Part shown: piece after piece, positions 57,229 to 64,000 of the stretch
How positions within the stretch are numbered: position 1 is the first letter of the stretch
Layout of the letters: the number at the start of each line of letters is the position of its first letter
Source: Massilia litorea
Lineage (GTDB): Bacteria > Pseudomonadota > Gammaproteobacteria > Burkholderiales > Burkholderiaceae_D
Assembly (NCBI RefSeq): GCF_015101885.1
Contig: NZ_CP062941.1
Span: 1,674,001-1,738,000 of the forward strand
Direction of reading: 5' to 3'
DNA: 64,000 nucleotides
Notes under the pieces: model-generated
Seen by the model: the letters and a program-made list of their open reading frames with translations, nothing else
What the model was told of the DNA's origin: nothing
The model's database searches: none
Made by a program: the position numbers and the translations under genes

Positions 57229-57264
57229 GCCGGCAGCGCAGGCGCTCCCGGCTTTTACTTTTTT
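57229..57264 (+). terminator. Intrinsic terminator upstream of the RNA methyltransferase gene
   Basis: GCCGG-c-AGCGC (57229-57239) pairs with GCGCT-c-CCGGC (57242-57252), followed by TTTTACTTTTTT. It ends the leuS-hemJ set of genes, or acts as an attenuator, since the next start codon is only 25 bases further on. Confidence 0.85.
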
Positions 57265-57288
57265 AATCAACGGACAAAGGGTACCCCC

Positions 57289-58503
57289 ATGACCTCCTAT
57301 TTTTGCCCCTGCCCCCGCGGCATGGAAGCGGCACTCGCCGAAGAACTCACTGAAATCGCGGCCGCCCACAGCCCCACCCTGAAAGTCCACAACCAGGTCC
57401 CCGGCGGCGTGCACTGCTCCGGTACCCTGGTCGACGCCTACCGCGTCAACCTGCACTCGCGCATCGCCTCAAGGGTGCTGATGCGCATGGGCCAGCGCAG
57501 CTACAACAACGAAAACGACATCTACGACCTGGTGCTCGAGCAGCCCTGGGAAGACTGGTTCGGCGTCGAGCACACGATCCGCGTCGACGTCACCGCCGTG
57601 AAGTCGCCGTTGAAAAGCCTCGAGTTCACGACCCTGAAAATCAAGGACGCGATCTGCGACCGCTTCCGCGACATGTTCAACAAGCGGCCGTCGGTCGACA
57701 CGCGCGAGCCGGACATGCGCATCGTCGGCTTCCTCGACCAGCGCAATTTCATCATCTACCTCGACACCTCGGGCGAGGCGCTCTTCAAGCGCGGCTGGCG
57801 CGAAGAGACGGGCGACGCGCCGCTGCGCGAGAACCTGGCCGCCGGCATGCTGCGCGTCTCGGGCTGGAAGCCGGGCGTTCCCCTGTTCGACCCGATGTGC
57901 GGTTCGGGCACGATCCTGATCGAGGCGGCGCAAATGGTGCAGGGCATCCCGGCCGGCGCCCGCCGCCACTTCGCCTTCGAAAAATTCCATGACTTCGAGC
58001 GCGAAGCCTGGCAAGAGATGAAGGCCGCCATCAAAGCCAATCCGCTGCCGGGCGAGCCGACCATCTTCGGCTCCGACATCTCGGGCGACATGGTGGAAAT
58101 GACCCGCCACAACCTGAAAATAGCCGGCATCCAGTTCGACGTGCCCTTGAAGCAGATCGAAGCGCAGCACGTCAGTCCACCGGTCGACGGTCCCGGCATC
58201 CTGCTGACCAATCCGCCCTATGGCGAGCGGATCGGCGTGCGCGGCGACTCGACGATGGCGCCGGACGAGATGGCGGTGTCCTTCTATTCCGCGCTCGGCA
58301 CCACGCTCAAGCAGCGCTTCGCCGGCTGGACCGTGTTCCTGTTCACGGCCGACCTGTCGCTGCCCAAACTGCTGCGCCTGAAGGAGGCGCGCAAGACGCC
58401 GTTCTTCAACGGCGCCCTGGAATGCCGCCTGTTCCGCTTTGATATGGTGGCCGGCTACAACCGCCGCGAGGAGGCCAAGCCGAAACAGAGCCCGCAGGAA
58501 TAA
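57289..58503 (+). CDS. THUMP-domain 23S rRNA (guanine-N2)-methyltransferase, RlmL-like
   Basis: A 404-residue RNA methyltransferase. The N-terminal THUMP/ferredoxin-like part (residues about 1-165) begins TSYFCPCPRGMEAALAEEL. The Rossmann methyltransferase domain has FDPMCGSGTILIEAA (near 200) and NPPYGERIG (near 305), the NPPY motif of N2-guanine methyltransferases. It corresponds to the N-terminal half of E. coli RlmL, which is fused to RlmK there. It is 3 bases before the exporter gene. Confidence 0.92.
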   Translation: MTSYFCPCPRGMEAALAEELTEIAAAHSPTLKVHNQVPGGVHCSGTLVDAYRVNLHSRIASRVLMRMGQRSYNNENDIYDLVLEQPWEDWFGVEHTIRVDVTAVKSPLKSLEFTTLKIKDAICDRFRDMFNKRPSVDTREPDMRIVGFLDQRNFIIYLDTSGEALFKRGWREETGDAPLRENLAAGMLRVSGWKPGVPLFDPMCGSGTILIEAAQMVQGIPAGARRHFAFEKFHDFEREAWQEMKAAIKANPLPGEPTIFGSDISGDMVEMTRHNLKIAGIQFDVPLKQIEAQHVSPPVDGPGILLTNPPYGERIGVRGDSTMAPDEMAVSFYSALGTTLKQRFAGWTVFLFTADLSLPKLLRLKEARKTPFFNGALECRLFRFDMVAGYNRREEAKPKQSPQE

Positions 58504-58506
58504 GCG

Positions 58507-59787
58507 ATGCTGCCGCCGACCGATCCCGACCAGCTGCCGAAAGACCCCGTGGTCCCGGTGCCGCTGCCGGCGCCGCACAAGATCGTCATGCTGTCGGCCG
58601 GCGGCCTGGCGACCCTGCTGGCGGGATTGTCGATGCTCGGCCCGTTTTCCATCGACGCCTACCTGCCGGCCTTCCCGCAGATCATGGCGAACCTGCACGC
58701 GTCGAGCATCCAGGTGCAGCAGACGCTGACGGCCTACATGCTCGCCTTTTCCGGCATGGTGCTGTGGCATGGCGCGCTGTCGGACGCCTTCGGACGACGC
58801 AACGTGATCCTGGTGGCGCTGGTCGTGTTCGCGATCGGCACCTTCGGCTGCGCGGCGGCATCGACCGTCCACTACCTGTGGGTGTTCCGGATCATGCAGG
58901 GGGTGTCGGCGGGGGCGGGCGTCGTGGTCGGGCGCGCCATCATCCGCGACCTCTATTCGGGCGCGGGCGCGGCGCGGCTGCTGTCGATGGTGACGATGAT
59001 CTTCTCGATCGCACCGGCCATCGCGCCCGTGCTGGGCGGCTGGATCGTCACCTGGTTCGACTGGCGCGCCATCTTCCTCGCGCTGTGCGCCTATACGCTG
59101 GTGCTGGGCTGGGTGTGCTGGCAGCACCTGCCGGAAACGGTACCGCAAGCGAAGCGCCAGCCCTTCAATCCGCGCTTCCTGGCGCAGAGCTATGGCGCGA
59201 TCTTCAGTTCCTTCCTGTTCCACATGAAGGCGGGCGTCACCGCCCTGAATTTCGCCGGCCTGTTCCTCTACATTACGGCCTCGCCCGTGCTGCTGCCGGT
59301 GCACCTGCATCTGGGGCCGTCGCAATTCGCCTGGCTGTTCGTGCCCACCGTGAGCGGCATCTTCCTCGGCTCGATGGCGGCCAACCGCATGGCCGGCAAA
59401 TACACCTTCGCGCGCCAGATCGGGATCGGGTTTGCCTTCATGCTCAGCGCCGTCACCTTCAACGTCGTCTACCACCTGTTCCTGCCGCCGGCGCTCCCGT
59501 GGACCGTGCTGCCGATGTTCTTCTTCACCTTCGGCAGCTCGCTGATCGCGCCAGGCGCGACCCTCCTCGCGCTCGACCTGTTCCCGCACATCCGCGGCAC
59601 GGTCGCGTCCTGCCAGTCCTTCGTCTCGACCCTGCTGGGCGCGATCGTCGCCGGGGTGATTGCGCCGGCGCTGTCGCATTCGGTGCTGGCGCTGGCCCTC
59701 GGCCAGGCCGGCTTTGCCCTGGCGGCGCTGGCCTGCTGGCTGACCTCGCGCCAGTACCGCCGGGTGCTGGCACGCAGGGCCAGATAA
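58507..59787 (+). CDS. Bcr/CflA-type MFS drug exporter
   Basis: A 426-residue protein with twelve hydrophobic helices. The loop between helices 2 and 3 carries the MFS motif A-like GALSDAFGRRNVIL, and GPFSIDAYLPAFPQI and RIMQGVSAGAGVVVGRAIIRD are typical of the Bcr/CflA subfamily. These export bicyclomycin, chloramphenicol or other small molecules by proton antiport. The actual substrate is not predictable. It directly follows the RNA methyltransferase gene (3-base gap). Confidence 0.92.
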   Translation: MLPPTDPDQLPKDPVVPVPLPAPHKIVMLSAGGLATLLAGLSMLGPFSIDAYLPAFPQIMANLHASSIQVQQTLTAYMLAFSGMVLWHGALSDAFGRRNVILVALVVFAIGTFGCAAASTVHYLWVFRIMQGVSAGAGVVVGRAIIRDLYSGAGAARLLSMVTMIFSIAPAIAPVLGGWIVTWFDWRAIFLALCAYTLVLGWVCWQHLPETVPQAKRQPFNPRFLAQSYGAIFSSFLFHMKAGVTALNFAGLFLYITASPVLLPVHLHLGPSQFAWLFVPTVSGIFLGSMAANRMAGKYTFARQIGIGFAFMLSAVTFNVVYHLFLPPALPWTVLPMFFFTFGSSLIAPGATLLALDLFPHIRGTVASCQSFVSTLLGAIVAGVIAPALSHSVLALALGQAGFALAALACWLTSRQYRRVLARRAR

Positions 59788-59859
59788 ACGAGGGCGATCC
59801 TTGTTGGCATCTGGGCAATAAAATGTTTCTTGCGTACATCAATCATCTAGCAAAAGTAC

Positions 59860-59879
59860 ATACTTTTTACAGAAAGTAT
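59860..59879. promoter_or_regulatory. Dyad ATACTTT-TTACAG-AAAGTAT
   Basis: Perfect 7-base arms at 59860-59866 and 59873-59879 in the AT-rich gap before the HDOD-kinase gene. It could be an operator or part of the promoter. No known consensus was recognised. Confidence 0.4.
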
Positions 59880-59918
59880 TGTTCCTGATCAGAAATGTAT
59901 ATATGCTAAGACGGCTTT

Positions 59919-59932
59919 TTGATCTGGATCAA
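59919..59932. promoter_or_regulatory. FNR/Anr-type binding site upstream of the HDOD-kinase gene
   Basis: TTGATCTGGATCAA exactly matches the FNR half-sites TTGAT-N4-ATCAA. It lies 65-78 bases upstream of the start codon at 59997, in the 209-base gap before the gene, consistent with activation at a class II or I position. This predicts oxygen-dependent expression of the signalling genes. Confidence 0.7.
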
Positions 59933-59996
59933 CATTAGAAATTGGCTTCTGTTCCAGAGATGCATGATTGTCATGAAGTGGTAGCCCAGTCCGGGA

Positions 59997-62192
59997 ATGC
60001 CACCCCGAAACCTTCGTACCGTGGCGTCGCTTGAGACAATGCACCAACCAGACCAGGATATTCGCAATCGCCTGCTGATTGCCCGGCTGCCGGCCATGCC
60101 GCAGATACTCGTCAAACTGATTGAGCATCTGCAGGCCGACGACCTGGGCATGCCGGAATTGGCCGCCCTGATCGCGAACGACGCGGGCATGACGGGCAAG
60201 ATGCTTGCCGTCGCCAGCAGCTCGGCCTACCACCGCACCGGCCGCGGCGTGAACCTCGAGCAGTCGCTGATGGCGCTCGGCACCGACATGATCAAGACGC
60301 TGGTGATCAGCGACTCCGTCTTCCAGACATTTAACAGTTTTCCGCACTCGGGCAGCACCGACCTGCGCGGTTTCTGGAAGAAGTCGCTGGCCGCGGCCGT
60401 GATCGCGCGCGACATCGCGCGCCGCATGGATTATCCGCACCTGGAAGAAACCTATCTTGCAGGCTTGCTGCACAATGTCGGCCGCCTGGCCCTGCTGGCC
60501 ACCGCGCCGAAAGAATACGCCTTTAACTTCACCGCGCTCGACGACGAGGACCTGTGCGCTGTCGAGCAGCGCACGCTGCAGATCACCCACGCCGAAGCCG
60601 GCGCCTGGCTGGTCGAGCGCTGGCAGCTCGATTCCTTCCTGGCCGACGCCGTGCTGTATCACCACGAGTCGAGCGAGCGCCTGGAATCGGCGCATCCCCT
60701 GATCCGCATCGTACGCCTGGCGCACCTGATGTCGAGCCACCCGGACGACGCCGCCGCGCTGGCCGACGGCGCCGCCCTGTGCGGGCTGGATGCCGCAGAA
60801 CTCGACGCCATGCTGGTGTCCGCCGCGCGCCAGGTCGACAAGGCCGCCGTCCACCTCGGCATCGACCTGGCCGGCGCCGACGACATCCCGACGCCGCCCG
60901 CCTATGCCGCGCCCGTGCTCGACCCGGTCCAGCAACGCCTGCAGGAAGAGGTGCGCAACCTGGTGCTGGTGTCGGAAGTGGGGCAGACCTTCGCCCGCCA
61001 GCAGGGAGAATCGGACCTGCTCGAATCGATGACGCGTTCGGCGCGCATCCTGTTCGACTTCGATAACACCGTGATCCTGCTCGAGAACCCGACCGGGCAG
61101 ACGCTGGTCGGCGCCCCGGGCGCCACCACCCAGCGCATCGCCGAATTCGCGATCCCGCTGAACAAGGGCGGCCCGGTCGCCACCGCTGCCCTCGACCGGC
61201 GCCCGGCCTATATCCAGCGCGAAGGCCAGCCCCTGGGGATCGCCGAGGAGCAGCTGTTTCGCATGCTCGGCACCGACAGTCTGGTCTGCCTGCCGCTGGT
61301 GGCCGGCAGCCGCTGCCTGGGCGTGATGGTGGGCGGCGTCAAGGCCTGGCAGGTCGCGCACTGCCAGAAGCGCGAGCGCTTCCTGCAGTCCTTCGGCGCG
61401 CAGGCGGCGACGGCACTGGAAACGGCGCTCTCGGAACGCGGCAACGCGCGCCGCCAGCTCGCCAGCGTGGCCGACGAATACCGCGAAGCCTCGCGCCGCG
61501 TGGTGCACGAGGTGAACAACCCGCTGTCGATCATCAAGAACTACCTGAGTGTCCTCGACAGCAAACTGGCGCGCCAGGAACCGGTCGCCACCGAAATGTC
61601 GGTGCTGAACGAAGAAATCGACCGTGTCGGCCAGCTGATCGGCGGCCTGGCCGAACTCAAGCCCGAGACGGGCGGCCCGCGTCCGCTCGACGTGGCGAAG
61701 GTGGTCGAGGATGTCGTGCGCCTGTTCCGCGCCGGCCAGTTCGTGCCGAGCAGCGTCCAGATCGCCACCGCCATGGGCGAGGATGCGCGCCTGGTCGAAG
61801 GCGACGCCGACCTGCTCAAGCAGATCCTGGTCAACCTGGTGAAGAACGCGGTCGAGGCCCTGGCCGGCAGCGGCGGCGGACAGATCGAGATCGTCAACCG
61901 CGGCATTGTCCACCGCGAGCGCAAGCTGTACGTCGAACTGGCCGTGCTTGACACCGGGCCGGGCCTGTCGGCGGAGGTGATGGCGAACCTGTTCTCGAAA
62001 GTACGCAGCACCAAGGATGGTGCGCACCGCGGCCTCGGTCTCTCGATCGTGCACGGTTTGGTTAAAAAACTGAACGGCCAGATCGCCTGCCGCAGCGGCA
62101 GGGGCGGCACCGCATTTGAAATTCTGCTGCCGGCATGGTCCGGCGCCAGCGCAACGCCGGCCTTGACGGCGCGCGCTGTGGGTTCTGTATAA
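59997..62192 (+). CDS. HDOD - GAF - histidine kinase signalling protein
   Basis: A 731-residue sensor. Residues about 20-215 are an HDOD domain (LLIARLPAMPQILVKLIEHL, NDAGMTGKMLAVASS, LLHNVGRLALL). Residues about 335-475 are a GAF-type domain. Residues about 495-555 are the dimerisation domain with phospho-acceptor His 504 in RVVHEVNNPLSIIKNYL. Residues about 600-715 are the ATPase domain (LVNLVKNAVEAL, DTGPGLS, GLGLSIVHGL). The next gene, 4-7 bases on, encodes its likely response regulator. An FNR-type site is upstream. An alternative start at ATG 60039 is possible. Confidence 0.92.
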   Translation: MPPRNLRTVASLETMHQPDQDIRNRLLIARLPAMPQILVKLIEHLQADDLGMPELAALIANDAGMTGKMLAVASSSAYHRTGRGVNLEQSLMALGTDMIKTLVISDSVFQTFNSFPHSGSTDLRGFWKKSLAAAVIARDIARRMDYPHLEETYLAGLLHNVGRLALLATAPKEYAFNFTALDDEDLCAVEQRTLQITHAEAGAWLVERWQLDSFLADAVLYHHESSERLESAHPLIRIVRLAHLMSSHPDDAAALADGAALCGLDAAELDAMLVSAARQVDKAAVHLGIDLAGADDIPTPPAYAAPVLDPVQQRLQEEVRNLVLVSEVGQTFARQQGESDLLESMTRSARILFDFDNTVILLENPTGQTLVGAPGATTQRIAEFAIPLNKGGPVATAALDRRPAYIQREGQPLGIAEEQLFRMLGTDSLVCLPLVAGSRCLGVMVGGVKAWQVAHCQKRERFLQSFGAQAATALETALSERGNARRQLASVADEYREASRRVVHEVNNPLSIIKNYLSVLDSKLARQEPVATEMSVLNEEIDRVGQLIGGLAELKPETGGPRPLDVAKVVEDVVRLFRAGQFVPSSVQIATAMGEDARLVEGDADLLKQILVNLVKNAVEALAGSGGGQIEIVNRGIVHRERKLYVELAVLDTGPGLSAEVMANLFSKVRSTKDGAHRGLGLSIVHGLVKKLNGQIACRSGRGGTAFEILLPAWSGASATPALTARAVGSV

Positions 62193-62199
62193 GGTCATG

Positions 62200-64000
62200 A
62201 TGAACGAGTATCGCGCCAGTGGGGAAGCGGCCTTGCCCACCTTGCATGGAGAGAGCGTCAACCTGCCGCGCCTGTTGCTGGTGGATGACGAGCCGCGCCT
62301 GCTCGCCTCGCTCTACGAGCTGCTGCGCGACCGCGGCTTCGATCTCACCACGGCCAGCTCCGGCAGCGAGGCGATCGCCCACCTGTCGCGCAGCCGGTTC
62401 GACCTGGTCCTGCTCGATCTGCGCCTGCCCGACATCGGCGGCCACGAGATCATGGATTTCATGAACGAGCGTGCGGTCGACGCCGACGTGATCGTGATGA
62501 GCGGCGAAGTCGGCATCGACGCCGCCATCGGCGCCCTGAAACGCGGCGCCTACGACTACCTGCGCAAACCCTACAGCCGCGAAGAGCTGATGAAAACGGT
62601 GGGGAATGCGCTCGAGCAGCGCCGCCTGGCCTCGGCCAACACCCGTATCGCCCAGCAGCTGGAAAACTCCGAGAAGATGTACCGCTACCTGGTCGACAGC
62701 TCGCCGGACATCATCTATACGCTGAACCATGAAGGCCGTTTTACGTTCGTGAACGACCGCGCCTATCAATTGCTCGGTTTCTCGCGCGATGAACTGATCG
62801 GCAAGCATTACTCGATCCTGGTGCACGACGAAGACCTGGAGCGCGCGCGCTATGTCTTCAACGAGAGGAGGGTCGACGAACGCGCCTCGCGCAACGTCGA
62901 ACTGCGCCTGAAGTGCCGCGGCGCCAGGAGTAACAGCGGCGACCGCACCTTCAACAACACCCTGATGACGATCTCGCTGAACTCGATCGGCATGCACGTG
63001 CCCGACAGCGAAGTGCAGAAGCTCGAGTTCTTCGGCACCTATGGCGTGGCGCGCGACATCACCGACCGCAAGCGCGCCGAAGAAGTCATCTCCTACCAGG
63101 CCTACCACGACATCCTGACGGACCTGCCGAACCGGATCCTGTTCAAGGACCGCCTCGGCCTGGCCGTCATCCAGGCCAAGCGCAAGCTGACCGAACTGGC
63201 CGTGATGTTCATCGACCTCGATCGCTTCAAACTGGTGAACGACACGCTCGGCCATGTCAAAGGCGACGAGCTGCTGCAGCAGGTCGCGGTCAGACTGAAA
63301 GACTGCCTGCGCAAGGGCGACACGCTGGCGCGCCAGGGCGGCGACGAATTCACGATCGTGCTGCCGGAACTGCGCGACCGCGACGACGCGCGCATCATCG
63401 CCGACAAATTCCTGGAAAGCCTGCACCGCCCCTTCGACCTCGATGGCCACGAGGTGCACATCTCGGCCTCGATCGGCATCGCGATCTACCCGGGCGACGG
63501 CGAGTCGATCGACGAGCTGCTGCGCCACGCGGACATCGCGATGTACCAGGTCAAAGCGCTGGGCAAGAACGGCCACAGTTTTTATCACGACTCGATGCTC
63601 GACGTGTCGCATCAGAAGATCGCGCTGGAACAGGCGCTGCGCCGCGCGCTCGAGCACAACGAGCTGGAGATGTACTACCAGCCGCAGATCGATTCGACCA
63701 GCGGCCGGATCGTCGGCGCCGAGGCCCTGATGCGCTGGAACCATCCGACGCGCGGCCTGCTGTCGGCCGGCGAATTCTTGCCCTTCGCCGAAGAGAACGG
63801 CCTGATGCTGCCGATCTCGGACTGGATGATCGGCGCCCTGTGCCGCGACATGCTGCAATGGAACCTGGCCAGCGGCCAGGCGGTGCGGCTGTCTCTGAAT
63901 CTCTCGCCGCAATACCTCGACCGCGGCGACTTCTTCGAGAAGATGCGCGGCGCGCTGGTGCGCTACGGGATTTCGCCGGCACAGATCGAAGTCGAGATCA
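62200..64000 (+). CDS. REC - PAS - GGDEF - EAL response regulator (runs past the window end)
   Basis: An open frame from ATG 62200 (AAGG five bases upstream; an ATG at 62197 adds one residue) that continues beyond base 64000. About 600 residues are visible. The receiver domain covers residues about 24-140 with the phospho-Asp 73 in LVLLDLRLPD and Lys in LRKPYS. A PAS domain follows at about 165-290, then an intact GGDEF (RQGGDEFTIVL near 380) and the start of an EAL domain (EALMRW, Glu 508; LNLSPQYL). It is likely a c-di-GMP cyclase/phosphodiesterase under the control of the HDOD-GAF kinase just upstream. Whether the EAL domain is complete cannot be seen. Confidence 0.93.
   Translation, partial: MNEYRASGEAALPTLHGESVNLPRLLLVDDEPRLLASLYELLRDRGFDLTTASSGSEAIAHLSRSRFDLVLLDLRLPDIGGHEIMDFMNERAVDADVIVMSGEVGIDAAIGALKRGAYDYLRKPYSREELMKTVGNALEQRRLASANTRIAQQLENSEKMYRYLVDSSPDIIYTLNHEGRFTFVNDRAYQLLGFSRDELIGKHYSILVHDEDLERARYVFNERRVDERASRNVELRLKCRGARSNSGDRTFNNTLMTISLNSIGMHVPDSEVQKLEFFGTYGVARDITDRKRAEEVISYQAYHDILTDLPNRILFKDRLGLAVIQAKRKLTELAVMFIDLDRFKLVNDTLGHVKGDELLQQVAVRLKDCLRKGDTLARQGGDEFTIVLPELRDRDDARIIADKFLESLHRPFDLDGHEVHISASIGIAIYPGDGESIDELLRHADIAMYQVKALGKNGHSFYHDSMLDVSHQKIALEQALRRALEHNELEMYYQPQIDSTSGRIVGAEALMRWNHPTRGLLSAGEFLPFAEENGLMLPISDWMIGALCRDMLQWNLASGQAVRLSLNLSPQYLDRGDFFEKMRGALVRYGISPAQIEVEI

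Noticed and set aside
62062..63912. Minus-strand frame of 616 codons opposite the response regulator gene
   Set aside because: The plus strand encodes intact REC, PAS, GGDEF and EAL motifs throughout; the opposite frame is a shadow.

Overview
The window is GC-rich bacterial chromosome with densely packed genes. The gene content and order (lptD-surA-pdxA-rsmA, divergent fur/bamE-dapB, leuS-lptE-holA-proA-hemJ, amgK-murU-pepP-ubiH, three-gene pntAA-pntAB-pntB) point to a betaproteobacterium of the Burkholderiales. From recalled protein similarity I would place it near Massilia/Duganella (Oxalobacteraceae). That placement is inference; there is no rRNA gene here to test it. I saw no tRNA, CRISPR array, prophage or intact insertion sequence.

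Layout. 1-4.6 kb: the end of an SPFH/prohibitin gene, a secreted fasciclin protein, a DUF885 peptidase, a branched-chain amino-acid binding protein and an Lrp regulator. 4.7-17.8 kb: an unusual block with a cysteine desulfurase-rhodanese fusion, a giant (about 2,900 residue) NdvB-type cyclic beta-glucan synthase translationally coupled to a small outer-membrane channel, and a secreted PHP-type metallohydrolase whose start codon lies in a hairpin. 17.8-21.2 kb: an iron module (bfd-bfr divergent from feoA-feoB-small Cys-rich protein) with Fur boxes between them. 21.5-27.1 kb: a DUF72 protein, a GST, a 5'-3' exonuclease, a degenerate receiver, an HTH-GAF protein and a GAF-EAL protein. 27.1-34.8 kb: nudJ-mnmA, pntAA-pntAB-pntB, ubiH, pepP. 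34.8-42.3 kb: murU/amgK, divergent from lptD-surA-pdxA-rsmA. 42.5-50.8 kb: a small secreted protein, two paralogous lipoproteins, a HAD phosphatase, hrcA, fur, bamE, dapB and a string of small accessory genes. 51.1-59.8 kb: leuS-lptE-holA-proA-hemJ, a THUMP methyltransferase and a Bcr/CflA exporter. 59.9-64 kb: an HDOD-GAF-histidine kinase followed by a REC-PAS-GGDEF-EAL protein that runs off the window, preceded by a perfect FNR-type site.

The most notable feature is a family of short palindromes, 13 arms in seven places. Each begins GTAG followed by GGTGGGC-(variable core)-GCCCAC. They occur mostly as inverted pairs, their inner stem bases covary, and they look like REP/BIME elements. In five genes (the Cys-rich Feo-associated gene, DUF72, ubiH, rsmA, holA) the TAG of the repeat's GTAG is the gene's own stop codon. 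Behind pntB, repeat arms bracket a 93-bp second copy of the pntB 3' end. It differs from the original at only three positions, all synonymous, and it also ends in the repeat's TAG.

Functional themes are outer-envelope assembly (LptD, LptE, SurA, BamE, MurU/AmgK), iron homeostasis (Fur, Bfr/Bfd, Feo), c-di-GMP signalling (two EAL proteins, HDOD kinase) and core housekeeping.
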